DNA of 64,000 nucleotides from Ectobacillus polymachus (GCF_048159605.1 NZ_JBLREB010000001.1:1798001-1862000); one strand, 5' to 3'. Shown: positions 44,237 through 53,378, counted from the stretch's first letter. Translations and numbers: made by a program. The notes: generated from the sequence alone by a model not told the origin.

Positions 44237-45226
44237 TTATACATCCAAATACCCGTCTTTTTCCATGCTTATGAGCATTTCATATGCTCTTAAACATGCA
44301 TCTAGCGTTACACCATATTCCTGTGCAATTTTGTCATCATCACAGTGCATGAAAAAACGTTCTTCTCCTATTTTTTGCAGTGCTGCAGCCCAAAGACATT
44401 CATCCTCGGGTGTAGGAATAAGAGGAAATAGAATTGCTAACATTTGATGCCAATACTCTTCCACAGCCTGAAGCATCGTAGGATTGTCTTGTCCCATTCT
44501 ATTTTCGACCTGTCGTAATACTTCTATAGAAAAGGGGGACTCCCGTTCCGAAAGAAGCTCCTTAGGTTTAACCGTAACAGAACGTCCATATTTAACAACT
44601 ACTACTTCCTCATCTACTTCGAATTCCATCATCATATGTATAATCATTGACTTTATGTAAGGATGCTGATCCTCCTGCTGTAAAAACGAGCGTAGAAAGG
44701 AGAAAGCCTGTATCGTTCCTCGTTCTCGTAACTGCTCTAATGCTCGTATCTGTTTTACAACATCCTTCCCTTCAAACACCTTTTTATATTCAGGCTCATC
44801 AGGTAATTGTGTTTCTTCTTGTAACATTTTTTGCGCGAATGCATATAGAGCAGAAAGTTTTTTCTGTCTTTCTTCAGAAATCGTATCCTCTTCTAACAAT
44901 CGCTCTACTTCTTTCACAACGGCGTTAAAATCGTGCAGCTGAACAAGAATTGTAATAAATAAATCTTCTACATCTGTTTTTAATTCGTCGCTAGCATCTA
45001 ACAAATCTTTGCATCTTACTTTTGCTTCTTTCCATTCATGAAGCTCAATGAGGCAAACCACTGCCGCAAATTCTGAATGCTCGTCGTGCAAATCATACAT
45101 GAGAAGCTGATTAAGAAATGGCAGTGCTTCTTCGAATTGTTTGGCATGTAATGCATCAAATCCCTTATCACGCAAACGGTCAGCAAGGTTTGGAAACAGC
45201 ACCAGTTTCTTTTCGTTTTCGTTCAT
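44237..45226 (-). CDS. ysoA: TPR-type protein, YsoA family
   Basis: This 329-aa cytosolic protein has helical tandem repeats resembling TPRs (FEEALPFLNQLLMYDLHDEHSEF; EWKEAKVRCKDLLD). The position upstream of tig matches B. subtilis ysoA. ATG at 45226 follows GAGGCGAAGG. The upstream frame to 45295 has no site. The biochemical role is unknown; TPRs suggest a protein-binding role. Confidence 0.8.
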   Translation of the reverse strand: MNENEKKLVLFPNLADRLRDKGFDALHAKQFEEALPFLNQLLMYDLHDEHSEFAAVVCLIELHEWKEAKVRCKDLLDASDELKTDVEDLFITILVQLHDFNAVVKEVERLLEEDTISEERQKKLSALYAFAQKMLQEETQLPDEPEYKKVFEGKDVVKQIRALEQLRERGTIQAFSFLRSFLQQEDQHPYIKSMIIHMMMEFEVDEEVVVVKYGRSVTVKPKELLSERESPFSIEVLRQVENRMGQDNPTMLQAVEEYWHQMLAILFPLIPTPEDECLWAAALQKIGEERFFMHCDDDKIAQEYGVTLDACLRAYEMLISMEKDGYLDV

Positions 45227-45407
45227 GCCTTCGCCTCTTTTATCTTTTATACACTTAAAAGTAAATATAGCAAAAGAACCGCACAAAAACAACAATTGCT
45301 ATCCTTACAAATTGCCGATTCCATATTTAACAGCTATCCGACTTTTCATAAGTTGTACTTGAGTATGATTTGTCGAACATTATTTTCCTGAATATTCCTT
45401 TTTTGTA

Positions 45408-45435
45408 TTGTAACCACCTGTTTTTTTGATAAAAT
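45408..45435 (+). promoter_or_regulatory. Candidate promoter of actin-like cassette
   Basis: TTGTAA (45408-45413), 16 nt, TAAAAT (45430-45435) lie 50 nt before the GTG start. No iteron-like repeats (parC centromere) stand out in the 45296-45480 region. Confidence 0.45.
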
Positions 45436-45485
45436 TATGGTTAAGTAGGACTAGAATCGAAATTTAGGAAAGAAGGTGAAAGAGA

Positions 45486-46709
45486 GTGAAGATTATAAGA
45501 TTCAATGCTGATTTTGGAAATAGTACAAGTAATTTTCTAGTAGATGGATATTATATAGAGTGTCCTACAAATGTAGTAGAATTGAGTAAACAAGAAGCAG
45601 AAAGGCATTTTACAGATGTACTTACCGATCCAAAAGATTTACTAGGAAGTATGCTGCTCTCAACAACAATCGGGAGCGAAACAAAGTACTTTCTCGTTGG
45701 AGAGGCTGCTGAGTATTCTATGCAGGCAAACTCACATGTAGGTCGCATGCATGATAAGATGAAGAGTCATATCCCATACATCATTTTCTTAAGCACAATC
45801 GCCTATTATCACGCACTGCACAATCAAAGTGAAGCAGATACCAGTATTGAGATTGAATCGATGCACATGATGCTGCCTATTTGGCTACTTAAGCGAGAAG
45901 AAAAATTCAGTACCGCTCAAAACATGATGGAACAACGATTTCTTACAGACCATGGCGTCACCATCTGGACTCCTGGTATGAGTAAAGAGCTACATATTAC
46001 GGTACATCATGCAAAATGTAAGATTGAATCCGAAGTAGCTCGCCATGCGATCAAATACAAAATGATGAAACAAGATGAAGAAGGAAAAATGATTAATATT
46101 GTGAAACGACGCGAGGCCGAACAATTCCAAAACTATAAAGTTGTTTTAGTTGATATTGGCGGAGGATCTACCGATGCGGTTAAGCTGAGTAAGGGATTAA
46201 CCTCACCAAAGGATAGAGACTCATTTCAAGTAATTGACATTGTACCTTTTTTAGGATATTTAGAGGATTTCAGAAAAGAAAAGCTACTTGAAAAATTTAA
46301 AGAATTACGAGCTCTCGAAACATTTATTGTGAGTCATTATAAGTCTCAAACATACAAATTAAATAATGAAAATACTGGTCAAAGCTATGATCTAACGAAT
46401 ATGTTTCAAGAAACGCTTAGTAAATATGCTGCATCCCTCGAGGCTGCTGTACTGAACGCCTTTATATCTACCAATAAGGAACCGCTGAAATTTATCTATA
46501 TCGGCGGTGAATCTCCAATCCTAGAACCTTATATAAGAAATAGTCTACTACATCATATGACTCTCCATGCTGCAGAGCAAAATCACTTTTTTCTACACGA
46601 AATTATCGAATACGATGAATATGAAGTATTCGCTCCTACACCTCGAACCATCAATTTATGCGCCTTAGAAATATTAAGTTTAAATGAAATGACAAAAATC
46701 ACAATATAA
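45486..46709 (+). CDS. Actin-like ATPase, ParM/Alp type
   Basis: This 407-aa actin-fold protein shows phosphate-1 NADFGNSTSNFLVDG at the N-terminus, phosphate-2 VVLVDIGGGSTDAVKLS near residue 220 and the adenosine motif FIYIGGESPILEPYI near residue 340. It is unlike MreB (7.7-8.7 kb) and resembles the plasmid ParM/AlfA/Alp segregation filaments. GTG at 45486 follows AAGGTGA. It runs opposite to the surrounding core genes and is followed after 11 nt by a small RHH-like protein, the order of parM-parR. Family membership is by motif; chromosomal function is unknown. Confidence 0.75.
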   Translation: MKIIRFNADFGNSTSNFLVDGYYIECPTNVVELSKQEAERHFTDVLTDPKDLLGSMLLSTTIGSETKYFLVGEAAEYSMQANSHVGRMHDKMKSHIPYIIFLSTIAYYHALHNQSEADTSIEIESMHMMLPIWLLKREEKFSTAQNMMEQRFLTDHGVTIWTPGMSKELHITVHHAKCKIESEVARHAIKYKMMKQDEEGKMINIVKRREAEQFQNYKVVLVDIGGGSTDAVKLSKGLTSPKDRDSFQVIDIVPFLGYLEDFRKEKLLEKFKELRALETFIVSHYKSQTYKLNNENTGQSYDLTNMFQETLSKYAASLEAAVLNAFISTNKEPLKFIYIGGESPILEPYIRNSLLHHMTLHAAEQNHFFLHEIIEYDEYEVFAPTPRTINLCALEILSLNEMTKITI

Positions 46710-46720
46710 GGTGTGTTTTC

Positions 46721-47035
46721 ATGAAAAAAAGAACAAAGATGACTTTCTCTACAAAGGACATACCGGATCAGATATATAAAATACTAGATGAAAAAGCTAG
46801 AAGCCGGTCATTAGCTCCGTTTATCATTGAGCTGATTACCAATAAAGAGAAACACGAAAAGGTAATAAGCAAGCTTACTACGATTGAAGAAATGTTAAAA
46901 AGCGTATCGATTCCTTCAACAAGAAAAGTCCAAGAAGCTTTGGCGGAACCAGAATGGTCTACAGGTAGAATTATTTTTGCTAAGGAAGTCTCAGGTGGAA
47001 TTGAAGAAGAAGACGAGAAAGAAGTTGATTTTTGA
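46721..47035 (+). CDS. Small ribbon-helix-helix-like protein, probable ParR-type adaptor
   Basis: The 104-aa protein starts KKRTKMTFSTKDIPDQIYKILDEKA, a pattern like the beta-strand plus two helices of RHH DNA-binding proteins. It ends in an acidic tail (GGIEEEDEKEVDF), as in ParR-type adaptors whose C-terminus binds the actin filament. It lies 11 nt after the actin-like gene and before a terminator. The call rests on gene order and fold pattern, not on recognised homology. Confidence 0.6.
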   Translation: MKKRTKMTFSTKDIPDQIYKILDEKARSRSLAPFIIELITNKEKHEKVISKLTTIEEMLKSVSIPSTRKVQEALAEPEWSTGRIIFAKEVSGGIEEEDEKEVDF

Positions 47036-47040
47036 CATAA

Positions 47041-47080
47041 AAAAGTGGATCCATCTTTAGTATAGATGGATCCACTTTTG
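47041..47080. terminator. Bidirectional terminator after actin-like cassette
   Basis: The 15-bp perfect stem AAAAGTGGATCCATC (47041-47055) / GATGGATCCACTTTT (47065-47079), with A/T on both sides, lies between the convergent cassette and the NERD gene. Confidence 0.88.
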
Positions 47081-47120
47081 ATTATAAACATACATTTCGC
47101 ACTTAAATGCATTTTCTCCA

Positions 47121-47813
47121 TTATTTAAAAGATTTAATCTTCTGAATATGACGTTTCTTCACTTCAGTTGTTACATTTGTAAAAGGCTTGAGTATTTGAT
47201 ATATATGGTCAATTTCTTCTATTGTAAATACTGGTTTTAAATTTTTAATTTCATTATTTATCGTTTTGGATAGTTGATTTCGTTTTAATACGACAACATC
47301 TTGAGAATCAACAGTTATCTTTTTCAATTCGCACCGATTACTAAATACAATTACGGATTTGAAAAATTGGGCTGGAACAAAGTCTAGATTTCTTTGCAAC
47401 ATTTGAATATGGGTCTTGTTTTGCTTAATTGGATTATAGAAAAACTCTTTATGCTTATTTGGAAATACCTGACACCATTTTTTATCTTTTTCCTGACCAA
47501 ATATCCAGCCACTATAATTTTTAGATTCTAAGACATATATCCCTGTCTCATGAAGAAAAATGATATCTGTTTCCGATGTTCCTTCCCTACCGTTTGGTAG
47601 ATAACAATTTAGAAGCAATTTATGATATCCCTTCACTTTGACCAATACTTCAACCGAATAATATTCCCCTATCAATCCTGTATCCTTTAGGACTTTCAAA
47701 AAGGAATTATTCGTTTCTTTCTTGTACGCACTTTTGCTATAACGATTATATTTGTAAAGCAAAGTAAGCCAAATCGGTGATGTAAACAATAAAAATAAAA
47801 CAATTATGTCCAT
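47121..47813 (-). CDS. Membrane-anchored NERD-domain (nuclease-related) protein
   Basis: This 230-aa protein has an N-terminal membrane segment (IIVLFLLFTSPIWLTLLY) followed by a NERD domain. GEYYSVEVL and then ETDIIFLHETGIYVLESKNYSG carry the D...ExK pattern of restriction-like nucleases. NERD proteins occur widely, often on plasmids and mobile regions, and their substrate is generally unknown. It sits in the accessory segment, convergent with the actin-like cassette. Confidence 0.78.
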   Translation of the reverse strand: MDIIVLFLLFTSPIWLTLLYKYNRYSKSAYKKETNNSFLKVLKDTGLIGEYYSVEVLVKVKGYHKLLLNCYLPNGREGTSETDIIFLHETGIYVLESKNYSGWIFGQEKDKKWCQVFPNKHKEFFYNPIKQNKTHIQMLQRNLDFVPAQFFKSVIVFSNRCELKKITVDSQDVVVLKRNQLSKTINNEIKNLKPVFTIEEIDHIYQILKPFTNVTTEVKKRHIQKIKSFK

Positions 47814-47913
47814 AAATATTCTGTCCTCCCCTTTTGGTCCGTTAATCTTTTAGCAGAAATTACAATTAACTTTTTGACCTCAATAAAATGTACTACCCTA
47901 TATATTTCTGCTG

Positions 47914-48813
47914 TTAATCGTGTTTTTGACTGTAATGATAATAATCTTTTAGAAACTCTTTAATATCATTATTTATTTTTATTAAATATTCTTCTGAAGG
48001 GAAATGTCCTATATTATAAGTTTTGAATGCTGTTAAATTTGTAATAATTTCGTTCGCAACTCTATTTAATCTACTTTCAGGAAAAAAAACATCTTTTGTT
48101 CCTGCTATGATTAAAGTTGGTGAATTGAAATTCATTAATTCATTCTTCTTAATTAATTTAGGCATTTCTCGTTCAAGTTTTATGTATTTAAATAAATCAC
48201 CGATAATATTTTTGTCAATTTCTTTCATACTATTATCCGACATAATCCCAGTAACTTTATTAAGATGTTTTTCCGATGAAGTCACTTTAAACAAAACTAA
48301 AGGCAGTAAAATATCCTTAATCATTTTAATTTTAGAACCTAATCTTATTCCTGCTGGTGATACTAATATGGAACAATCAATTTTATTTGGCATACATGAT
48401 GCTAATCTCAATATGATACCAGCACCGTACGATGGACCAATAAATGCACAACTATCAATATTAAAATGATTCATTAGTTCTGATATCCATTGAGCAAAAC
48501 TATTATCCTTCGCTGAAATCCTATTTTCATCACTGTACCCAGGATGACCAATAGTATCTGGTGCATAAATTCTATACTCGTCTATCAATGGTATAAACCA
48601 AGATAATGTCATTGGATTTATACAATTACCACCTTGGAATATAAATACAGGTTTTCCTTCCGGTGGACCTGCTACAAGGACATGAGTTTTACCATAACTT
48701 GTGTCTACATAAATTCGTTCGACATCAAACTTAAATGAATTCAAATAATTTTCATAGTGTTTTACAATATATCTTTTTCCTTCTTCACTTTTATAAATTG
48801 TTCGGTTCCTCAT
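47914..48813 (-). CDS. Alpha/beta-fold hydrolase
   Basis: This 299-aa protein has the nucleophile elbow GPSYGAG, the oxyanion-side motif IFQGGNC, the acidic residue in GTKDVFFP and the histidine in NIGHFPSEE, a complete Ser-Asp-His triad. It has no signal peptide and is likely cytoplasmic. The substrate cannot be told. ATG at 48813 follows GGAGGTGAT. The coding sequence is notably AT-rich compared with the neighbouring core genes, which fits recent acquisition. Confidence 0.82.
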   Translation of the reverse strand: MRNRTIYKSEEGKRYIVKHYENYLNSFKFDVERIYVDTSYGKTHVLVAGPPEGKPVFIFQGGNCINPMTLSWFIPLIDEYRIYAPDTIGHPGYSDENRISAKDNSFAQWISELMNHFNIDSCAFIGPSYGAGIILRLASCMPNKIDCSILVSPAGIRLGSKIKMIKDILLPLVLFKVTSSEKHLNKVTGIMSDNSMKEIDKNIIGDLFKYIKLEREMPKLIKKNELMNFNSPTLIIAGTKDVFFPESRLNRVANEIITNLTAFKTYNIGHFPSEEYLIKINNDIKEFLKDYYHYSQKHD

Positions 48814-48976
48814 AATATCACCTCCATCTTCATTCAATCATTTCACTATGTATAGATTACATCTAAACCCCTTTAGTTTAAGGCAAAAGTTTTCTCATTC
48901 TTCACACGTATTTTAACATAAAATTACAATTAACCTATAAATTTCAAATGGAATTAGATAGTAATAACATTCGAAT

Positions 48977-49029
48977 CCGACCGACTGCTTAGAAGGCCGT
49001 TGCTCAATCCAACTAAGCTACTGGGACAT
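48977..49029 (-). pseudogene. Degenerate tRNA-Arg copy (3' end missing)
   Basis: 49 of 53 bases match the intact tRNA-Arg gene at 52588-52661 and its 5' flank. The 5' acceptor strand, D arm and anticodon arm with TCT are kept; the T arm and 3' acceptor strand are lost, so no functional tRNA can form. It lies 3.6 kb from the intact gene, on the same strand, with the subtilase gene between. Confidence 0.85.
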
Positions 49030-49150
49030 ACCGATATATTAACGCTTTTTGAATCGGGCACTGATATGATGGTTTTCCGAACTTTCGACCGTTTTCATGA
49101 TATCCTGATATATAGGAGGAAAACGTTGGAAACCATACAATTTCATTCAA

Positions 49151-49179
49151 TAAAAAAAGAGCGAGCACTAAACTCACTC
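49151..49179 (-). terminator. Terminator of subtilase gene
   Basis: The stem GAGCGAG (49159-49165) / CTCACTC (49173-49179), with one wobble pair and T7 on the minus strand, lies 167 nt past the subtilase stop. Confidence 0.75.
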
Positions 49180-49345
49180 CACGAAACAAGGAAGACGTAA
49201 TTTGCCTGTCTTCGTTTCATTACGATATATCACACGACACTTTATTGGTTCAATAAACACAAAATCCTTCTCTTCACAATTACCCGGCTTACCGTAAATC
49301 TGATTTGACCCACTTAAAGATGCATTAGGATAGTAACCCAGCTGG

Positions 49346-51955
49346 CTACTTACCCGAAATAGCACGTGAATCAATCCAGCCTTCAACATGGTTATCGACT
49401 TTGAATTGATACCAATGTACCCCACCAATATCCAGGCTGCGAATAAGTTGTAGTGGCTTGTTTATGTAATTACTTGCGGGACCTACATAACTTGCGCCAT
49501 GTTCCCCATATGGAGCTGTCCAAACTGCATTGCCCTCTGCAGCTACAACAAACGCAGTTCTATTTTCAGATTGTACGTTGGTAACATTTGTATAGATGTT
49601 ATTGGCATCTACCCATCCTATTACATTGCCTCCTATGGAAATTTCATTCCACACTATTTGACCTTTTTTGGCACTTTTCACTACTTGGACCGTTTGATAG
49701 CTATACTGATCGACAAGGTTAACAAATTTTGCACCATACTCTCCGTACGGGATGTTCCAAATTGCGTCCCCCTTACCAGAATAGCCCATCAGTGCTGTTT
49801 GGTTCTCATCTTGTATGTCAGTCAAATCAATCAATACTTTTCCTGCATCGATCCAGCCTAAAAATTTTCCGCCTTTTTGAATCTGGTACCACAATGTATT
49901 TCCCTTTTGAACACTCATTACTACATGAACCGTTTGATACATATAGTCATTCGTACTTCCAAGATACTGAGCACCAAGGGTTCCATAAGGGGTTGACCAG
50001 ACTCCATTGTTATAAGTACTGCCAATCGTCACATCAAAATTTTCAGCTTTCGCTACACCTAATGTATCCAAAGCATTATCATCAATCCAGCCCATTACTT
50101 TTCCATCCATACTGATCCTGTCCCAAAGGGTGTTATGATACGTTGTAGTATTCAGGATTGTAATATTACGATAGGCATACAAGTCTGTTGAACCCAGATA
50201 CTCCGCCCCAGGAACACCGTATGGCATGGACCAGATGCTATTTATGCTTGTTGCTCCCATTACGGCATCTCGGTTGCTGTCACTTATACCGTTTACATCA
50301 CTTAAAACTCGCCCATCTACCCAGCCAATTACCTGATTATCTACACTGAATTGATACCATACAACATTGTTAAGACTTATCTTTTGAACTAGCTTAATCA
50401 CTTTTCCTACATAATTGTTTGTTGATCCAACATAGCTAGAACCTTGTACACCATAAGGAACGGACCATACTCCATTACCGGTGGTACTTTTCACCAACTG
50501 ATTTACATCTTGATCATTAACAGTAGAAACGTTTTCCAACACCCGACTGTCTACCCAGCCAATTGGCTGGCCATTTACATTTACAAAACACCAAAGTACG
50601 TCTCCTCGCCTTGTTTCAGAAGAAATATGGACAACTTTGCCGGCATACCTAGTAGTATCTCCCACATAATTGGCCCCCTGATCACCATACGGGCTGGTCC
50701 AAATTCCATTCCCCGCTGTGTGGACAAACATCGAATCAAAGCTGACTGTTTGATTACCTGGTTGTGGAGCTGGCTGAACTGTTACTTGCGCAGGGTATTC
50801 TGCCAATCCATATCCGAATTGTGTATCCTTTCCGACAATTCCAAGATCTTTTGCATCCTTATCCAACTCTTGACGAAGCTGAATATTCGTCATGGACGGA
50901 TATTTTTGTTTTAATAAAGCGAGCACTCCTGCAACGTGCGGTGCTGCCATTGATGTACCACTGCCGATTGCATATCCATTATTTAAATAGGTAGATAGAA
51001 TATCGGAACCAGGGGCACTTACTTCTAACTCTTGACCTGTCGCAGAAAAAGAAGAGCGATTTAAATCCTGATCAATGGAACCTACCGAAATGGCACTGCT
51101 ATATTTAGCAGGATACATAATAGTATCTCCTGTACCTGTCGCATTTCCATTATTTCCTGCTGAAGCAACTAGTAAAATACCTCTATTAAAAGCTTCGTCT
51201 ATCATATTGTGTAATAAAGGACTATCTGTATCCGTTCCAAGAGATAAATTCACGATATCCATATTATTTTGAATTGCCCAATCCAACCCTGCAATAATAT
51301 CCTGCAACGTTCCTGTGCCAGTGCTGTCCATTACCTTGATGGCATAAAGCTGCACATCAGGTGCAACCCCTTGTACCATTCCATTTCCTGTTGCTCCAAT
51401 CGTACCAGCTACGTGTGTGCCATGCCCATTATCATCAGCATACGATGTTGTGTAGCTGACTTCAGATACGCCACCAGCAACATTCAAATCACTATGAGGA
51501 GCAATCCCTGAATCAATAACTCCAACCTTTATACCTTTTCCTGTCAATCCTGCTTGCCATGCTTGGGGGGCTTGTACATCTTGTATGTCCCATTGTGAAT
51601 CTTGTCCGTTTGTCACCGTAGTCGTTTGGACTTTGACGACTTTAGAGGGAAAATCTTGCAATTTAATGGTTACATTCGGTTCGACATCAGCAATATTCGG
51701 ATTGTTTTTTAAATTTGCAATATCAGTTTGGTCAACCTTTGCGGATACAGCAGGTACACTTTCAAATTGGCGCTCAATATTCTTGCTATTTTTTAAAACC
51801 GTATTTTTCCCTTCTTGATTTTTATAGACAACCAATACTGTTTGTTCCTTATTTTGCTGCATTTCTTGTGCACTAGTATGAATCAAAGGCACACTTACTT
51901 GCACAAGCACAGTAGCAACAGTTATTTGTGCTAATATTCTAATTTTTCTGTTCAT
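49346..51955 (-). CDS. Secreted subtilisin-family serine protease with six GW (SH3-like) wall-binding modules
   Basis: This 869-aa protein has a Sec signal peptide (cleavage near SAQE, residue 30), an inhibitor I9-type propeptide (~40-115) and an S8 catalytic domain with Asp ~147 (VGVIDSG), His ~180 (NGHGTHVAG) and Ser ~335 (GSGTSMAAPHVAG). Then, from ~410 to 867, come six ~77-residue modules, each with the pattern GNGIWTSPYG ... YVG ... W ... GWVDSRVL. These are GW modules, known from Listeria Ami and InlB to bind lipoteichoic acid. It is therefore predicted to be wall-retained. It lies next to tRNA genes, so it is likely accessory. Confidence 0.9.
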   Translation of the reverse strand: MNRKIRILAQITVATVLVQVSVPLIHTSAQEMQQNKEQTVLVVYKNQEGKNTVLKNSKNIERQFESVPAVSAKVDQTDIANLKNNPNIADVEPNVTIKLQDFPSKVVKVQTTTVTNGQDSQWDIQDVQAPQAWQAGLTGKGIKVGVIDSGIAPHSDLNVAGGVSEVSYTTSYADDNGHGTHVAGTIGATGNGMVQGVAPDVQLYAIKVMDSTGTGTLQDIIAGLDWAIQNNMDIVNLSLGTDTDSPLLHNMIDEAFNRGILLVASAGNNGNATGTGDTIMYPAKYSSAISVGSIDQDLNRSSFSATGQELEVSAPGSDILSTYLNNGYAIGSGTSMAAPHVAGVLALLKQKYPSMTNIQLRQELDKDAKDLGIVGKDTQFGYGLAEYPAQVTVQPAPQPGNQTVSFDSMFVHTAGNGIWTSPYGDQGANYVGDTTRYAGKVVHISSETRRGDVLWCFVNVNGQPIGWVDSRVLENVSTVNDQDVNQLVKSTTGNGVWSVPYGVQGSSYVGSTNNYVGKVIKLVQKISLNNVVWYQFSVDNQVIGWVDGRVLSDVNGISDSNRDAVMGATSINSIWSMPYGVPGAEYLGSTDLYAYRNITILNTTTYHNTLWDRISMDGKVMGWIDDNALDTLGVAKAENFDVTIGSTYNNGVWSTPYGTLGAQYLGSTNDYMYQTVHVVMSVQKGNTLWYQIQKGGKFLGWIDAGKVLIDLTDIQDENQTALMGYSGKGDAIWNIPYGEYGAKFVNLVDQYSYQTVQVVKSAKKGQIVWNEISIGGNVIGWVDANNIYTNVTNVQSENRTAFVVAAEGNAVWTAPYGEHGASYVGPASNYINKPLQLIRSLDIGGVHWYQFKVDNHVEGWIDSRAISGK

Positions 51956-52457
51956 GCCTTGTTTTCTCCTCTGGAATTGCGGTCAAAATATTTAAAATAT
52001 TAATCTTTTGTTTTAATTATAGTAGAATATTGAAATAAATAAAGAAATAATAGAATTAAAATTCAATCCAGTCAAAGAGTATTACTTATTTTATCGGGCA
52101 AAAGGTAAGAAATGTAGTTAAAGAGAAGAATCCAAATAAGCTATTCACTTTTTTCAGATTATGTACGACAATGATTTTGTTATCATTCACCGAAAAATGG
52201 ATGCCACTTAAAATTATTTGTGTGAGAAAAATAAAAGTTCAAACGAGGTAAATTATGAGGTGAAAATGAAGCTCTTATAGGTTCGTCTTTTGATTCACTT
52301 GCGCCATTCCATGATACTGTAACACCAGGAACAGTCCCTAAATGTGAACGGTCTCCCACATGTCAAGGTCACTGAAAATTCCCATTCGTATTAGCCTCGA
52401 CCTTTGCCTTTTAACAAGTACTTAGAAATAGGTAGTATTCCCTTATTACTCGTCAAA
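51956..52457. other. About 500-bp gap upstream of the subtilase, no intact gene
   Basis: It contains the subtilase RBS (AGAGGAG) and presumably its promoter. A 38-codon frame near 52259-52374 (ending in TVPKCERSPTCQGH) lacks a start codon and could be a gene remnant. Nothing else is recognisable. Confidence 0.6.
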
Positions 52458-52556
52458 ACAAAAAACCTCCTATACCATTTAGCATTAAGTCAATAACATG
52501 TGTAATTTCTTACACGACCGTTATACTGACCGTTTCGCTAAACGATATAAGAGGTT
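52458..52556 (-). terminator. Large folded element / terminator downstream of the tRNA genes
   Basis: On the minus strand AACCTCTTATATCGTTTAGC pairs over all 20 positions (with wobbles) with the segment ending GGAGGTT, followed by T6. The interior holds a perfect GTGTAA-GAAA-TTACAC hairpin (52515-52500) with a GNRA tetraloop and a further partial stem. It probably ends the tRNA transcript, but it is far larger than usual and could be a small mobile repeat or structured RNA. Confidence 0.6.
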
Positions 52557-52587
52557 GATGTGATGCGACGTACACGCACCTTATGAG

Positions 52588-52661
<74 letters not shown>

Positions 52662-52662
52662 A

Positions 52663-52736
52663 TGGAGCGGGTGATGGGAATCGAACCCACGCTATCAGCT
52701 TGGAAGGCTGAAGTTCTACCATTAAACTACACCCGC
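52663..52736 (-). tRNA. tRNA-Gly (TCC)
   Basis: This is a complete cloverleaf: acceptor GCGGGTG/CACCCGC, anticodon loop CTTCCAA (anticodon TCC), T arm GTGGGTTCGATTCCCAT. The 3' CCA is encoded, unlike the adjacent tRNA-Arg. Confidence 0.96.
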
Positions 52737-52850
52737 ATATATTATTTTATTTAAGTCGTTGTGTCGACGTTTTTTATTATATTCTTATGAGTCATATAAG
52801 TCAATACTTTTTTAGTAGGATAGAAAAATATTTCTATCCTACTACCGTAG

Positions 52851-53351
52851 TTATTCAGGTAAGGAAAAGTTCCGTTTTTCTACTTCATTTCCTTCTAGGT
52901 CTATGAACGTAACGGTTGCTTCATTCCTTTCAATTTCAAGCAAAACGAATGTTTTTTCTTTGCGCATACGAGGTAACAAGATACTACCAGGGTTAATGAG
53001 GAGCGTTCCGTCAACTAATTCTGCTCCCATAATATGACTATGTCCAAAGCAAGCAACTTGTGCCTGACTTTCCTTTGCTTTATATAGCACATTTTGCAAT
53101 GTCATCTTTACATTATAACGATGTCCATGTGTGATGAAGAATCGAATTCCTTCTACTTCTGTAACGATGTCATTCGGATAGGATGTTTCATAATCACAAT
53201 TACCTCTTACAATCTCATAACCCTCGGTATCTTGTGCGGATAGCTCTGAATCACCGCAATGAATCATGACATCTACATAATCATATTGTTGTTTTAATTG
53301 TATCAATTCATTGGTTAGACCATGACTATCGCTCACAATTAGCGCTTTCAT
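52851..53351 (-). CDS. ysnB: Metallophosphoesterase, YfcE/YsnB family
   Basis: This 166-aa calcineurin-like phosphodiesterase has ALIVSDSHG, MIHCGDSE, VRGNCD, THGHR and FGHSH, the full dimetal ligand set. Family members hydrolyse model phosphodiesters; the in vivo substrate is unclear. It is 27 nt downstream of rdgB, as in B. subtilis rph-ysnA-ysnB. Confidence 0.93.
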   Translation of the reverse strand: MKALIVSDSHGLTNELIQLKQQYDYVDVMIHCGDSELSAQDTEGYEIVRGNCDYETSYPNDIVTEVEGIRFFITHGHRYNVKMTLQNVLYKAKESQAQVACFGHSHIMGAELVDGTLLINPGSILLPRMRKEKTFVLLEIERNEATVTFIDLEGNEVEKRNFSLPE

Positions 53352-53378
53352 ATATGTTCCCCCAGTTGATCTATCTTT

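Larger units (their letters stand above)
48814..49345. other. 532-bp gap holding a tRNA-Arg remnant and subtilase terminator
   Basis: Between the hydrolase and the subtilase there is no credible gene. It contains the decayed tRNA-Arg copy (48977-49029), the subtilase terminator (49151-49179) and an imperfect AAGGAAGAC/GTCTTC repeat near 49190-49220. The rest is featureless AT-rich sequence. Confidence 0.7.

Noticed and set aside
45296..45480. parC-like iteron array upstream of the actin-like gene
   Set aside because: I looked for short direct repeats and found none convincing, only AT-rich sequence and a promoter.
49174..49428. 84-aa minus-strand frame overlapping the end of the subtilase
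   Set aside because: It overlaps the subtilase in another frame, has no RBS and no recognisable domain, and covers the terminator region.
52259..52374. 38-codon frame ending TVPKCERSPTCQGH upstream of the subtilase
   Set aside because: No start codon is present and the frame stops soon. At most it is a gene remnant; I could not assign a parent family.
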